Positions 22,952 through 33,192 of a DNA stretch of 64,000 nt are shown here, in pieces; positions within the stretch are counted from its first letter, which is position 1, and each line of letters begins with the position of its first letter. The DNA comes from Nitrospirillum sp034653275 (GTDB lineage: Bacteria > Pseudomonadota > Alphaproteobacteria > Azospirillales > Azospirillaceae). Location of the stretch: positions 124,001 to 188,000 of the forward strand of contig NZ_JAYEES010000003.1 of assembly GCF_034653275.1 (NCBI RefSeq). The letters are read 5' to 3'. The translations under genes and the position numbers were made by a program. Below the pieces are notes generated by a model, which did not search any database, was not told where the DNA came from, and saw nothing but the letters and a program-made list of their open reading frames with translations.

Positions 22952-25345
22952 ATGGTCGGGCGTGAAGGGCAGGCGGCGGCAGTTCCCGGGGCGGACCCCC
23001 CCATCGAGACGCGTCCCGACTGGCCGGCCATCTCGTCCCAGGTCTGGGACATGAAGTACCGGTTCAAGCAGCCGGACGGCGCCCCCATCGACCAGACCGT
23101 GGACGACAGCTGGCGCCGCGTGGCCAAGGCCCTGGCGGAAGCGGAGCGCGACCCCGCGCTGTGGGAGCCCCAGTTTTACGAGGCGCTGAAGGACTTCGCC
23201 TTCCTGCCGGCCGGCCGCATCCTGGCCGGGGCCGGCACGGGGCGCACCGTCACCCTGTTCAACTGCTTCGTCATGGGCACGGTGCCCGACGACATGGGCG
23301 GCATCTTCGCCGGGCTGCGCGAGGCGGCGCTGACCCTGCAGCAGGGGGGTGGCATCGGCTACGACTTCTCCACCCTGCGGCCTCGGGGGGCGCCGGTGGC
23401 GGGCGTGGGGGCGGACGCCTCCGGCCCCATCTCGTTCATGGACGTTTGGGACGCCATGTGCCGCACCATCATGAGCGCCGGCAACCGCCGGGGCGCCATG
23501 ATGGCCACCCTGCGCTGCGACCACCCGGATATCGAGTCCTTCATCGACGCCAAGCGCGACCCCGGCCGGTTGCGCATGTTCAACTTGTCGGTCCTGGTGA
23601 CCGACCCCTTCATCACGGCGGTGCGCGAGGACGGCCCCTGGGATCTGGTGTTCGAGGGCAAGGTGTGGCGCACCGTGCGGGCGCGCGAGCTGTGGGACCG
23701 CATCATGCGGGCCACCTACGACTATGCCGAGCCCGGCGTCATCTTCATCGACCGCATCAACGCCCAGAACAACCTGGGTGGGGTGGAGGTCATCAGCGCC
23801 ACCAACCCCTGCGGGGAGCAGCCGCTGCCGCCCTACGGCGCCTGCCTGCTGGGTTCCGTCAACCTGGCGGCCCTGGTGGTGGACGGCTTCACCCCCGACG
23901 CGCGGCTGGACCTGGACCGCCTGGCCCGCCTGGTGCCGGTGGCGGTGCGCATGCTGGACAACGCCATCGACGTCTCGCGCTTCCCCCTGCCGGCCCAACG
24001 GCAGGAGGCGCAGGCCAAGCGCCGCGTCGGCCTGGGCGTGACCGGGCTGGCCGATGCCCTGATCCTGTGCGGCGTGCGTTACGGCACCCAGAAGGCGGTG
24101 GATTTGACGCGGCAGTGGCTGGGCGCCGTGCGCCGCCACGCCTACCGCGCCAGCGCCGGCCTGGCGGCGGAGAAGGGCGCCTTCCCCCTTTATGACCGGG
24201 AGCGATACCTGGCCCGGCCCATGATCCAGGGCCTGGACGACGTGACCCGCGCGGCGGTGGAGCGCCACGGCGTGCGCAACGCCCTGCTGACCTCCATCGC
24301 GCCCACGGGGACCATCTCGCTGCTGGCGGGCAACGTGTCCTCGGGCATCGAGCCGGTGTTCACCTGGGAATACGACCGCGCCGTCCTGCAGCCCGACGGC
24401 AGCCGCAAGGTCGAGCGGGTGGCGGACTACGCCTATCACCGCTTCCGCCGGACCTTCGGCCCCGACGCGCCCCTGCCCGACAGCTTCGTCGACGCGGGCA
24501 CCCTGCCCCCCGCCGCCCATCTGGTGATGCAGGCGGCGGCGCAGGGCGAGGTCGACAGTTCCATCTCCAAGACCATCAACTGCCCGGCGGACATTGACTT
24601 CGAGACGTTCAAGGACGTCTACCTGCAAGCCTACGACCTGGGCTGCAAGGGCTGCACCACCTACCGCCCCAACGCCATCACCGGGTCGGTGCTGTCCGCA
24701 CCCGCCGCCCCACCGGCGCCCGACACTTCGCCCCCTCCTGCCCAAACACCAGCCACCGGCGGTGCCGTGCCCCTGGACCGGCCGGAGACGCTGGTGGGGG
24801 CGACCTACAAGGTGCGCTGGCCGGGCAGCGACCACGCCCTCTACATCACCATCAACGACATCGTGATCGAGGAGCGGCGACGGCCGTTCGAGGTCTTCAT
24901 CAACTCCAAGAACATGGAGCACTACGCCTGGACGGTGGCGCTGACCCGCATGATCTCCGCCGTGTTTCGGCGGGGCGGGGACGTCGCCTTCGTGGTGGAG
25001 GAGCTGAAGGCCGTGTTCGACCCGCGCGGCGGGCAATGGATGAAAGGCCGCTACGTCCCCTCCCTGCTGGCCGCCATCGGCGAGGTCATCGAGCGGCACA
25101 TGCTGGAGACCGGATTCCTGATGCGCGCCAGCGGCCTGCCGGCCGTGCATGAGGATGCCGCCGGCACGCCGGCCCAGGCGGAAACGGGCGCCGAAAACCG
25201 GCCCCCCCGGCCCAATGCCCCCGCTGCGGCCAGGCCAGCCTGGTGCATCAGGAGGGGTGCGACACCTGCCTGTCCTGCGGCTACTCCCGCTGCGGCTGAT
25301 CCCCCTGGTCCCTGGCGCGCGCCGGCCATTGATCGAAAGAGATAG
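22952..25345 (+). CDS. nrdJ: Vitamin B12-dependent ribonucleotide reductase, 3' end frameshifted
   Basis: Class II ribonucleotide reductase making deoxyribonucleotides with adenosylcobalamin, so it works with or without oxygen. GGAGG six bases before the ATG at 22952 fixes the start. Visible motifs are LFNCFVMG with the first redox Cys (about 105), SATNPCGEQPLPPYGAC with the catalytic Cys and Glu, LLTSIAPTGTISLLAGN, and a TSCPD domain near residues 620-720 (GATYKVRWPGSDHALYITIN). The family ends in a Cys-rich ribbon that re-reduces the active site. Here that ribbon is encoded in another frame after a run of seven C (25202-25208). The in-frame protein instead ends in about 47 Pro/Ala/Arg-rich residues. 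A one-base deletion, a sequencing error or programmed slippage are all possible. Confidence 0.9.
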   Translation: MVGREGQAAAVPGADPPIETRPDWPAISSQVWDMKYRFKQPDGAPIDQTVDDSWRRVAKALAEAERDPALWEPQFYEALKDFAFLPAGRILAGAGTGRTVTLFNCFVMGTVPDDMGGIFAGLREAALTLQQGGGIGYDFSTLRPRGAPVAGVGADASGPISFMDVWDAMCRTIMSAGNRRGAMMATLRCDHPDIESFIDAKRDPGRLRMFNLSVLVTDPFITAVREDGPWDLVFEGKVWRTVRARELWDRIMRATYDYAEPGVIFIDRINAQNNLGGVEVISATNPCGEQPLPPYGACLLGSVNLAALVVDGFTPDARLDLDRLARLVPVAVRMLDNAIDVSRFPLPAQRQEAQAKRRVGLGVTGLADALILCGVRYGTQKAVDLTRQWLGAVRRHAYRASAGLAAEKGAFPLYDRERYLARPMIQGLDDVTRAAVERHGVRNALLTSIAPTGTISLLAGNVSSGIEPVFTWEYDRAVLQPDGSRKVERVADYAYHRFRRTFGPDAPLPDSFVDAGTLPPAAHLVMQAAAQGEVDSSISKTINCPADIDFETFKDVYLQAYDLGCKGCTTYRPNAITGSVLSAPAAPPAPDTSPPPAQTPATGGAVPLDRPETLVGATYKVRWPGSDHALYITINDIVIEERRRPFEVFINSKNMEHYAWTVALTRMISAVFRRGGDVAFVVEELKAVFDPRGGQWMKGRYVPSLLAAIGEVIERHMLETGFLMRASGLPAVHEDAAGTPAQAETGAENRPPRPNAPAAARPAWCIRRGATPACPAATPAAADPPGPWRAPAIDRKR
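25211..25299 (+). other. Out-of-frame C-terminal cysteine ribbon of nrdJ
   Basis: Read in the frame starting at 25216, the sequence encodes CPRCGQASLV, then EGCDTCLSCGYSRCG and a TGA at 25297-25299. This is the conserved zinc-ribbon ending of class II reductases. One additional base within the C7 tract at 25202-25208 would join it to the main reading frame and give a protein of about 782 residues. Confidence 0.88.
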
Positions 25346-26013
25346 AGGCCCGGTTCTCCCGTGCCGTCGGCGCGTCGCGCCCGCGCCCCGGCCTTTGCCG
25401 GAAGGCATAGGCCGCACCCGGGGTGGCACGGCGCCCGGCCACCACGCCCCGCTGCGAGGCAGTGGGGCGCTCAACCAGAGGGCGTGCGACACATCGCCCG
25501 ACCCCAAGGTTTCCGCCAACCTGGGCAAGGCCTTGGGGCGGCCGGCCGCCTTCCCGCCGCCTGTTAACATGGGACGGCCCAGACCATTCCAATACCAGGG
25601 GTCCAATGTTAACAGAAGCGGAAGCTAGGCCGTGCGCCTATTCCCTCCGCCAGGGTGACGAAGGGCCTATTGGCGGGGCCGGCTATCCCCCGAATAAGCC
25701 CGGTCGATGACGGCCGATTATATCAAATTAGAGAAATTAGACCCTTTGGTGGTGGTAATAGCCGCCTAGGACCTGGGCCAGCCTAAGGCAAGCTTGGGTT
25801 ATGCCCTGTGGGTGATCGACTTTTTCCCGCGATATTTCAGTGCTCCGATCGGTCATTACTGTCTCACCGATCCCGCAAATCCACGTGGGGTGCCGACCCG
25901 GAGGAATAGGCCACCGGGGCGCCCCATCCGGGACCGACACTGACGGAAGCCTTGGCGCAACGCCGGGTGCCCCGACAGAGGTCGATGCCGGGACTGCCAA
26001 GATGGAGGGGAGC
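25346..26013. other. 668-bp gene-free region upstream of rpoH
   Basis: No convincing coding sequence. It contains the long inverted repeat at 25561-25615, an AT-rich patch (about 25710-25745) and GCCTAGGACCTGGGCCAGCCTAAGGC-like symmetry near 25762-25787. A leader or promoter region for rpoH is likely, but I cannot assign a -35/-10 pair with confidence. Confidence 0.5.
25561..25615. repeat. Inverted repeat with CTGTTAACAT arms
   Basis: CTGTTAACATGGGAC (25561-25575) is inverted at GTCCAATGTTAACAG (25601-25615), matching at 14 of 15 positions around a 25-base loop. Each arm itself contains the palindrome TGTTAACA. No T tract follows. It could be a pair of operator sites for one dimeric regulator or a structured leader; nothing else in the window shares it. 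Confidence 0.7.
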
Positions 26014-26898
26014 ATGGCGCACATCGACGATCCTCAGACCCAGAAGGCCAACCTGTCCTTCATCAAGGCGTCCATGAAGGCGCCGTTGCTGAGCCGGGAC
26101 CATGAGTTCGAGCTGGCCCGCCGCTGGCAGCAGAACCGGGACGAAAAGGCGCTGCACGCCCTGGTTTCGTCCCACACCCGCCTGGTCGTGGCCGTCGCCA
26201 GCCGCTTCCGCAATTACGGCCTGCCGCTGGGCGACCTGGTGCAGGAGGGCAACCTGGGCCTGATGCAGGCGGCCAGCCGCTTCGAGCCGGAGCGGGAGGT
26301 GCGCTTCTCCACCTACGCCGCCTGGTGGATCCGCTCCACCATCCAGGAATTCGTGCTGCGCAACTGGTCCATCGTGCGCACCGGCACCACGGCAGGGCAG
26401 AAGTCGCTGTTCTTCAACCTGCGCCGCCTGCGCGCCCGCATCGACAACAACCCCTCCGCCACCTCGCTGACCGCCGAGGGCCGCCGCAGCGTGGCCGAGG
26501 AGCTGGACGTGAGCGAGCATGAGGTGGAGACCATGGAAATCCGCCTGACCGCCACCGACCAGTCGCTGAACCACCCGTTGAGCGAGGATGGCGGCGAGTG
26601 GCAGGATTTCCTGGCGGACGACGGCCCCTCGCCCGAACAGATCGTCATCGGGCTGAAGGACAGCCGCAGCCGCACCGCCTGGCTGAGCGAGGCCATGGAC
26701 ACCCTGTCGCCCCGCGAGCGCACCATCATCGCCGCCCGCCGCCTGCGCGAGGACGGCGCGACGCTGGAGGAGCTGGGCCACACCCTGGGCGTCAGCAAGG
26801 AGCGCGTGCGCCAACTGGAGCACCGCGCCATGGGCAAGCTACGCCAGAGCATCATGCGCCACGTGGGCCGGCCGGAAGAGCTGTTCGTGGAGGCTTGA
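26014..26898 (+). CDS. rpoH: RNA polymerase sigma-32 factor
   Basis: Heat-shock sigma factor of 294 residues. It has region 2 (LVVAVASRFRNYGLPLGDLVQEGNLGLMQA and FSTYAAWWIRSTIQEFVLRNWS), the RpoH box variant QKSLFFNLRR, and region 4 with LEELGHTLGVSKERVRQLEHRAM. The RpoH box and the short region 1 separate it from RpoD. Alphaproteobacteria often carry several rpoH copies, so this may be one paralogue. The ATG at 26014 follows GGAGG with a 5-bp gap; an in-frame ATG at 26002 would add four residues. Followed by a palindromic repeat and a strong terminator. Confidence 0.93.
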   Translation: MAHIDDPQTQKANLSFIKASMKAPLLSRDHEFELARRWQQNRDEKALHALVSSHTRLVVAVASRFRNYGLPLGDLVQEGNLGLMQAASRFEPEREVRFSTYAAWWIRSTIQEFVLRNWSIVRTGTTAGQKSLFFNLRRLRARIDNNPSATSLTAEGRRSVAEELDVSEHEVETMEIRLTATDQSLNHPLSEDGGEWQDFLADDGPSPEQIVIGLKDSRSRTAWLSEAMDTLSPRERTIIAARRLREDGATLEELGHTLGVSKERVRQLEHRAMGKLRQSIMRHVGRPEELFVEA

Positions 26899-26905
26899 TC
26901 CGGGC

Positions 26906-27003
26906 CCTCAAACACCGGGCAGCCACATCCGTGGCCTCGGCTCATCCTGGCCTTTCAGTCCACTGCGTTCCCCGAAAGGCTCCGGCGCCCGCGGTCGCGG
27001 GCT
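26906..27003. repeat. Third, diverged copy of the palindromic intergenic repeat
   Basis: Aligns along its length with the two copies at 6342-6540. The inner stem is CCTTTC (26951-26956) / GAAAGG (26974-26979) around a 17-base loop that matches the other copies at 14 of 17 positions. Three of the six stem pairs differ from the first copies and every change preserves pairing. Also located between convergent genes. Confidence 0.75.
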
Positions 27004-27026
27004 AGTCGCTCCGCTCCGAAACAGGT

Positions 27027-27060
27027 AACGGCCGGGCCCTGGATGCCCGGCCGTTTTATT
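27027..27060. terminator. Rho-independent terminator between rpoH and the PLP enzyme gene
   Basis: AACGGCCGGGC (27027-27037) pairs perfectly with GCCCGGCCGTT (27045-27055), followed by TTTATTT. It fits rpoH on the + strand; a weaker A/T flank would also allow it to stop the convergent gene. Confidence 0.85.
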
Positions 27061-27067
27061 TGAAGTC

Positions 27068-28381
27068 TCAGATTTCCCTCAGCGCCTGCACCAGCCTGGC
27101 CATGTCGTCCGGTGTGGTACTGAAGCCGGGGGTCACGCGCAGGCAGGCGCCGGTGCCGAGGCCGGTGCGCACCACGGTGAACAGACCGTGCCTCTCCAGC
27201 AGGCGGGCGGCCAGGGCGGTGTTGGCCGCCGGCGTCGTCTGACCCTTCACCCGGAAGCTGGTCATGCCGGCGCACAGGCGCGGGTCGTCGGGGGTCAGCA
27301 CCTCGATGTTGGCCAAGTCGCGTGCCGGCAGGGCCCACAGGTCGCGCAGGTGGCGCAGGCGGGCGCCGACGACGGGGGTGCCCAGGGCCTGGTGGAAGTC
27401 CAGCGCGTCGATGGCCGCCATCTGCACGGCGAAATTGGCCATGCCGGTGTGCACCCGGCCCAGGATAGGGTCGCGCTCCGACGGTTCCTCGCCCATGAAG
27501 GGCTCGATGTCGGCGATGCGGTCCTTGGCGATGTAGAGGGCGCCGACGCCCAGCGGGGCGCCGATCCATTTGTGCAGATTGAAGACGGCGAAATCGACGC
27601 CGTCGCCGTGCACGTCCACGGGGCCCTGGCCCCAGGCCTGGGCGCTGTCCACCACCACGTCCACGCCGCGCCGGCGGGCCATGGCCACGATCTCGCGCAC
27701 CGGCTGGCGCAGGCCGTCGCGGTGGCTGAGATGGGTCAGCAGCATCAGGCGCACGGTGGGATGGGCCGCCAGCGCCTGGTCATAGGCGTCGATCAGGCCC
27801 TGGTGCGTCGCCGGATACGGCAGATCGATGCTGATGACCGTGACGCCCCGCCGCCGTTCCAGCCAAGAGGCCGCCATGCGGGCGCTGTCATAGTCATGGT
27901 CGCTCATCAGCACGGCGTCGCCGGGCTTGAGCCGGGCATAGCCGCCGATGACCGCCTGCAGCGACTCGGTGGCGTTGCGGGTGATGACGATCTCGGCCGG
28001 GTCGGCATGGACCATGGCGGCGATGCGCTGGCGCAGCGCCTGGTAATAGCCCACGAAATCCCGGCGCACGAAGGTGGCGCCTTCCTGGTTCACCTTGGCG
28101 GTGTAGCGCTCATACGCCGCCTGGATGGCCAGCGGCATCTGGCCGAAGGCGCCGTATTCCAGGTTGATGACGCCGGTCTGCAGCCGGGCGGGATAGGCGG
28201 CCGCGACGGCGGCCCAGCCGGTCTCGTCATCCGCCGCCGGCGGGGCGGCGCCGGGGGCCAGGGGGCTGGGCAAGGGGCCTGGCAAAGGGCCGGACTGGGC
28301 GGACACCGGCACGGCGGAACCGCTGAGCAAGCCGCCGGCGCCACCGGCCAGGGCCGCCTGAAGCAAGGTACGTCGACGCAT
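27068..28381 (-). CDS. Tat-exported class V aminotransferase-fold PLP enzyme
   Basis: A 437-residue PLP enzyme with a twin-arginine signal (MRRRTLLQAALAGGAGG) followed by a Pro/Ala-rich linker to about residue 50, so it is predicted to work in the periplasm. The class V aminotransferase / isopenicillin-N-epimerase-like fold shows ITRNATESLQAVIGGY, VVVDSAQAWGQ and the PLP lysine at about 271 in FNLHKWIGAPLGVG. Exported PLP enzymes of this kind include PvdN of the pyoverdine pathway. It follows a FecI-FecR-TonB receptor set in the same orientation, supporting modification of a chelator or ligand in the periplasm (inference). The ATG at 28381 has AGGGAG 8 bp upstream. Confidence 0.88.
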   Translation of the reverse strand: MRRRTLLQAALAGGAGGLLSGSAVPVSAQSGPLPGPLPSPLAPGAAPPAADDETGWAAVAAAYPARLQTGVINLEYGAFGQMPLAIQAAYERYTAKVNQEGATFVRRDFVGYYQALRQRIAAMVHADPAEIVITRNATESLQAVIGGYARLKPGDAVLMSDHDYDSARMAASWLERRRGVTVISIDLPYPATHQGLIDAYDQALAAHPTVRLMLLTHLSHRDGLRQPVREIVAMARRRGVDVVVDSAQAWGQGPVDVHGDGVDFAVFNLHKWIGAPLGVGALYIAKDRIADIEPFMGEEPSERDPILGRVHTGMANFAVQMAAIDALDFHQALGTPVVGARLRHLRDLWALPARDLANIEVLTPDDPRLCAGMTSFRVKGQTTPAANTALAARLLERHGLFTVVRTGLGTGACLRVTPGFSTTPDDMARLVQALREI

Positions 28382-28467
28382 AAGGACCACTCCCTGGGTG
28401 CCGCCCCGGATGGGAGGTCGGGACGGCACCCCCTGCAGACATCAAACAGCGGCTTGAAGGTGACAAA

Positions 28468-31167
<2,700 letters not shown>

Positions 31168-31333
31168 GACGATCATTCCCCAACAATGGTTGGCGATTTG
31201 GCCGGTCGTTGCCGCCTATCGCACTCGTTTCCGCGTTCATACTGGGGAGAGAGCAGTCGGATTATCTTTCCGCCACTGCGTCATTTAAGTTTAACAGGCC
31301 ACCTTGAGCTGCCGCGAACTGGCCACGGCCAAC

Positions 31334-32371
31334 TCAATCATAAAGAACTATGGAATCACCCTCTTCCCGATACTTGGCGCTGAAGCCGACGGCCACGGCC
31401 CGGGCGAAGCCGGCCAGATCGGTGGCCTGGAACAGGCCGGAAATGTGGCGCTGCGCCAGCCGATCGCTGGCCAGGACGATGCGCCGGTGGGAATAGCGGG
31501 CGAACTGCGCCGCCGCCTGGGCCAGCGTCTCGCCTTCGAAGGCCAGGCGCCCTTCCCGCCACATCAGGGCGCGATCAAGGGCGCCGGGGGCCACCGCCTC
31601 GAAACTGACCAGGCTGCCGTGGCCGGCGCCGCCGGGACGCACGCTGACCTCCTGCCCGCCGCTCACCAGCACGGCGTCCCGCGCCCCCAGGCGCAGGGTC
31701 CAGTCGCGGCCGGTGACGCGGTCCAGCGTTTCCGCCAGGGGCGAGGGCGCGCCCTCCACCGCCACCCTGCCCGACAGCACGGCCACGGTCATGACGCCAT
31801 CGCCGTTCAGGCGGGCGCAGCAGGCGCCGCCCGTGGTGGACAGCTGGGCCAGCGGGCTGCGCACGACGAAGGGACGGTCGGAAACGGCGGCCACATCGAA
31901 GAACGCCTCGCCCCGATCCAGGTACAGCAGCCGCCGCCCGGCCGCATAGGCCAGGGTGACGGAGGTGTCGGTGTTCAGCGTCAGGGTGGAGCCGTCGTCC
32001 AGCGGAATGTGCCGCACCTCGCCCACGGCGGAGCTGTAGGTCTGCCGGGCCGCCGGCTGGCGCATCCCGGCCCCCAGCGCCGCCAGGCCGGCCACGCTGG
32101 CCGCCGCCGCCAGCAGGCGACGGCGGCTGGGCAGGGGCGCGCTGTCGCGGGGGGCGACAGCCTGCTCGATGGAGGCGGTTGTCCCGTCCTGCCGGCTCAG
32201 CAATAGGGCGCGGGCGCGGGCCAGCGCGCCCAGGTGGCGGGGGTCGGCGGCCAGCCAGGCGTCCAGCTCCCCCCGTTCGTCGGCGGTCAGGGCGCGCGCG
32301 TCCATCCGCGCCACCCAGGCGGCGGCGGCCAGGTCGATCGCCCCGGCGGCTTGTCGTGCGCTCACGCTCAT
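31334..32371 (-). CDS. FecR-family anti-sigma factor
   Basis: A 345-residue inner-membrane regulator. The N-terminal DUF4880 segment (AAAAWVARMDARALTADERGELDAWLAADPRH) binds the sigma factor. One membrane helix lies near residues 90-110 (LLAAAASVAGLAALGAGM). The periplasmic FecR domain shows TYSSAVGEVRHIPLDDGSTLTLN and YLDRGEAFFDV, and an STN-like tail (ISGLFQATDLAGFARAVA) receives the receptor's signal. Start at the ATG with AAGGGA upstream rather than the in-frame TTG at 32386. It lies 19 bp downstream of the sigma gene and 166 bp upstream of the receptor gene. Confidence 0.9.
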   Translation of the reverse strand: MSVSARQAAGAIDLAAAAWVARMDARALTADERGELDAWLAADPRHLGALARARALLLSRQDGTTASIEQAVAPRDSAPLPSRRRLLAAAASVAGLAALGAGMRQPAARQTYSSAVGEVRHIPLDDGSTLTLNTDTSVTLAYAAGRRLLYLDRGEAFFDVAAVSDRPFVVRSPLAQLSTTGGACCARLNGDGVMTVAVLSGRVAVEGAPSPLAETLDRVTGRDWTLRLGARDAVLVSGGQEVSVRPGGAGHGSLVSFEAVAPGALDRALMWREGRLAFEGETLAQAAAQFARYSHRRIVLASDRLAQRHISGLFQATDLAGFARAVAVGFSAKYREEGDSIVLYD

Positions 32372-32390
32372 CGGGTCCCTTGCCAACCGA

Positions 32391-33026
32391 TCACCGCTCC
32401 CCCCGGCCGAAGCGCTCCGCCAGCAGCTTCAGCCCCCGGGTGATGTGTTTTTCCACGGTGTTCTCCGACAGGCGCATCCGCCGCGCGATCTCCTGCTGCG
32501 GCAGGCCCTCCACCCGGCGCATGACGAAGGCGCGGCGGGTCTGGCGCGGCAGATCGGCGATGGCGTCCTGGATCAGACGCAGTTCCTGGCGCGCCGACGT
32601 CACCTCTTCCGGCGAGGGGGCATCCACCACCGCCTCCAGCGTCGACAGGTCGGCCACGGCGGCGATGGGCACCACGCGTGATTGCCGCACCAGGCGCAGC
32701 ACGACCGAATAGGCGGTCTGGAAGGCATAGGCGCGCGGGTTCTCGATCCCGGCGACACAGGCCTTGGCCACCAGGATGGCGTAGGTTTCCTGCACCACGT
32801 CATCGGCATCGAAGCCCAGGAAGGACTTCGACCGCAGCCAGGCCCTGAGCCCGTGCTCATGCGGCAGGATGTGGGCGGCCAGCCACCGCGCCCTCTCGTC
32901 ACTGAACGGGGCGTCCCTGAACGGGGCATCGCCAAGGGGCGCGGGTTGCGGCCCGTCCTGCGGGCGGGCGATCGCGTCGTGTCGATCCTGCACGGGGGCG
33001 TCATCCACTGGAGGTGCATCCCTCAA
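32391..33026 (-). CDS. FecI-like ECF sigma factor
   Basis: An ECF sigma factor of up to 211 residues. Region 2 reads SFLGFDADDVVQETYAILV and ENPRAYAFQTAYSVVLRLVR. Region 4 reads IADLPRQTRRAFVMRRVEGLPQQEIARRM and LSENTVEKHITRGL, the FecI-type VEKHI ending. It should direct transcription of the downstream receptor when FecR is triggered. The N-terminus is uncertain: the longest frame starts with TTG at 33026, and GTG codons at 33008 and 32993 are alternatives. The first 40 or so residues are Pro/Asp-rich with a repeated DAPFRDAPF, unlike the conserved domain. Confidence 0.88.
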   Translation of the reverse strand: MRDAPPVDDAPVQDRHDAIARPQDGPQPAPLGDAPFRDAPFSDERARWLAAHILPHEHGLRAWLRSKSFLGFDADDVVQETYAILVAKACVAGIENPRAYAFQTAYSVVLRLVRQSRVVPIAAVADLSTLEAVVDAPSPEEVTSARQELRLIQDAIADLPRQTRRAFVMRRVEGLPQQEIARRMRLSENTVEKHITRGLKLLAERFGRGER

Positions 33027-33192
33027 CGGCCGCCTCGGGGTGGGGCGGCGCCGGGATACTAGGGGGTGGATGCGCCGGCGGGGGACTTTCCCCCACCCGT
33101 CATAAAAATTTTACACCCGCGGCAGGAGGCGTCGCGTGGTGCCGCTCAGCCCACGACCGCAGGTGCCCGGCGTTTGACGGGGGCGTTTATGA

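Noticed and set aside
31168..31333. Fur box in front of the STN-type TonB receptor
   Set aside because: The gap has AT-rich patches and a CCAAC-aat-GGTTG hairpin near the ribosome site, but nothing close to the GATAATGATAATCATTATC consensus.
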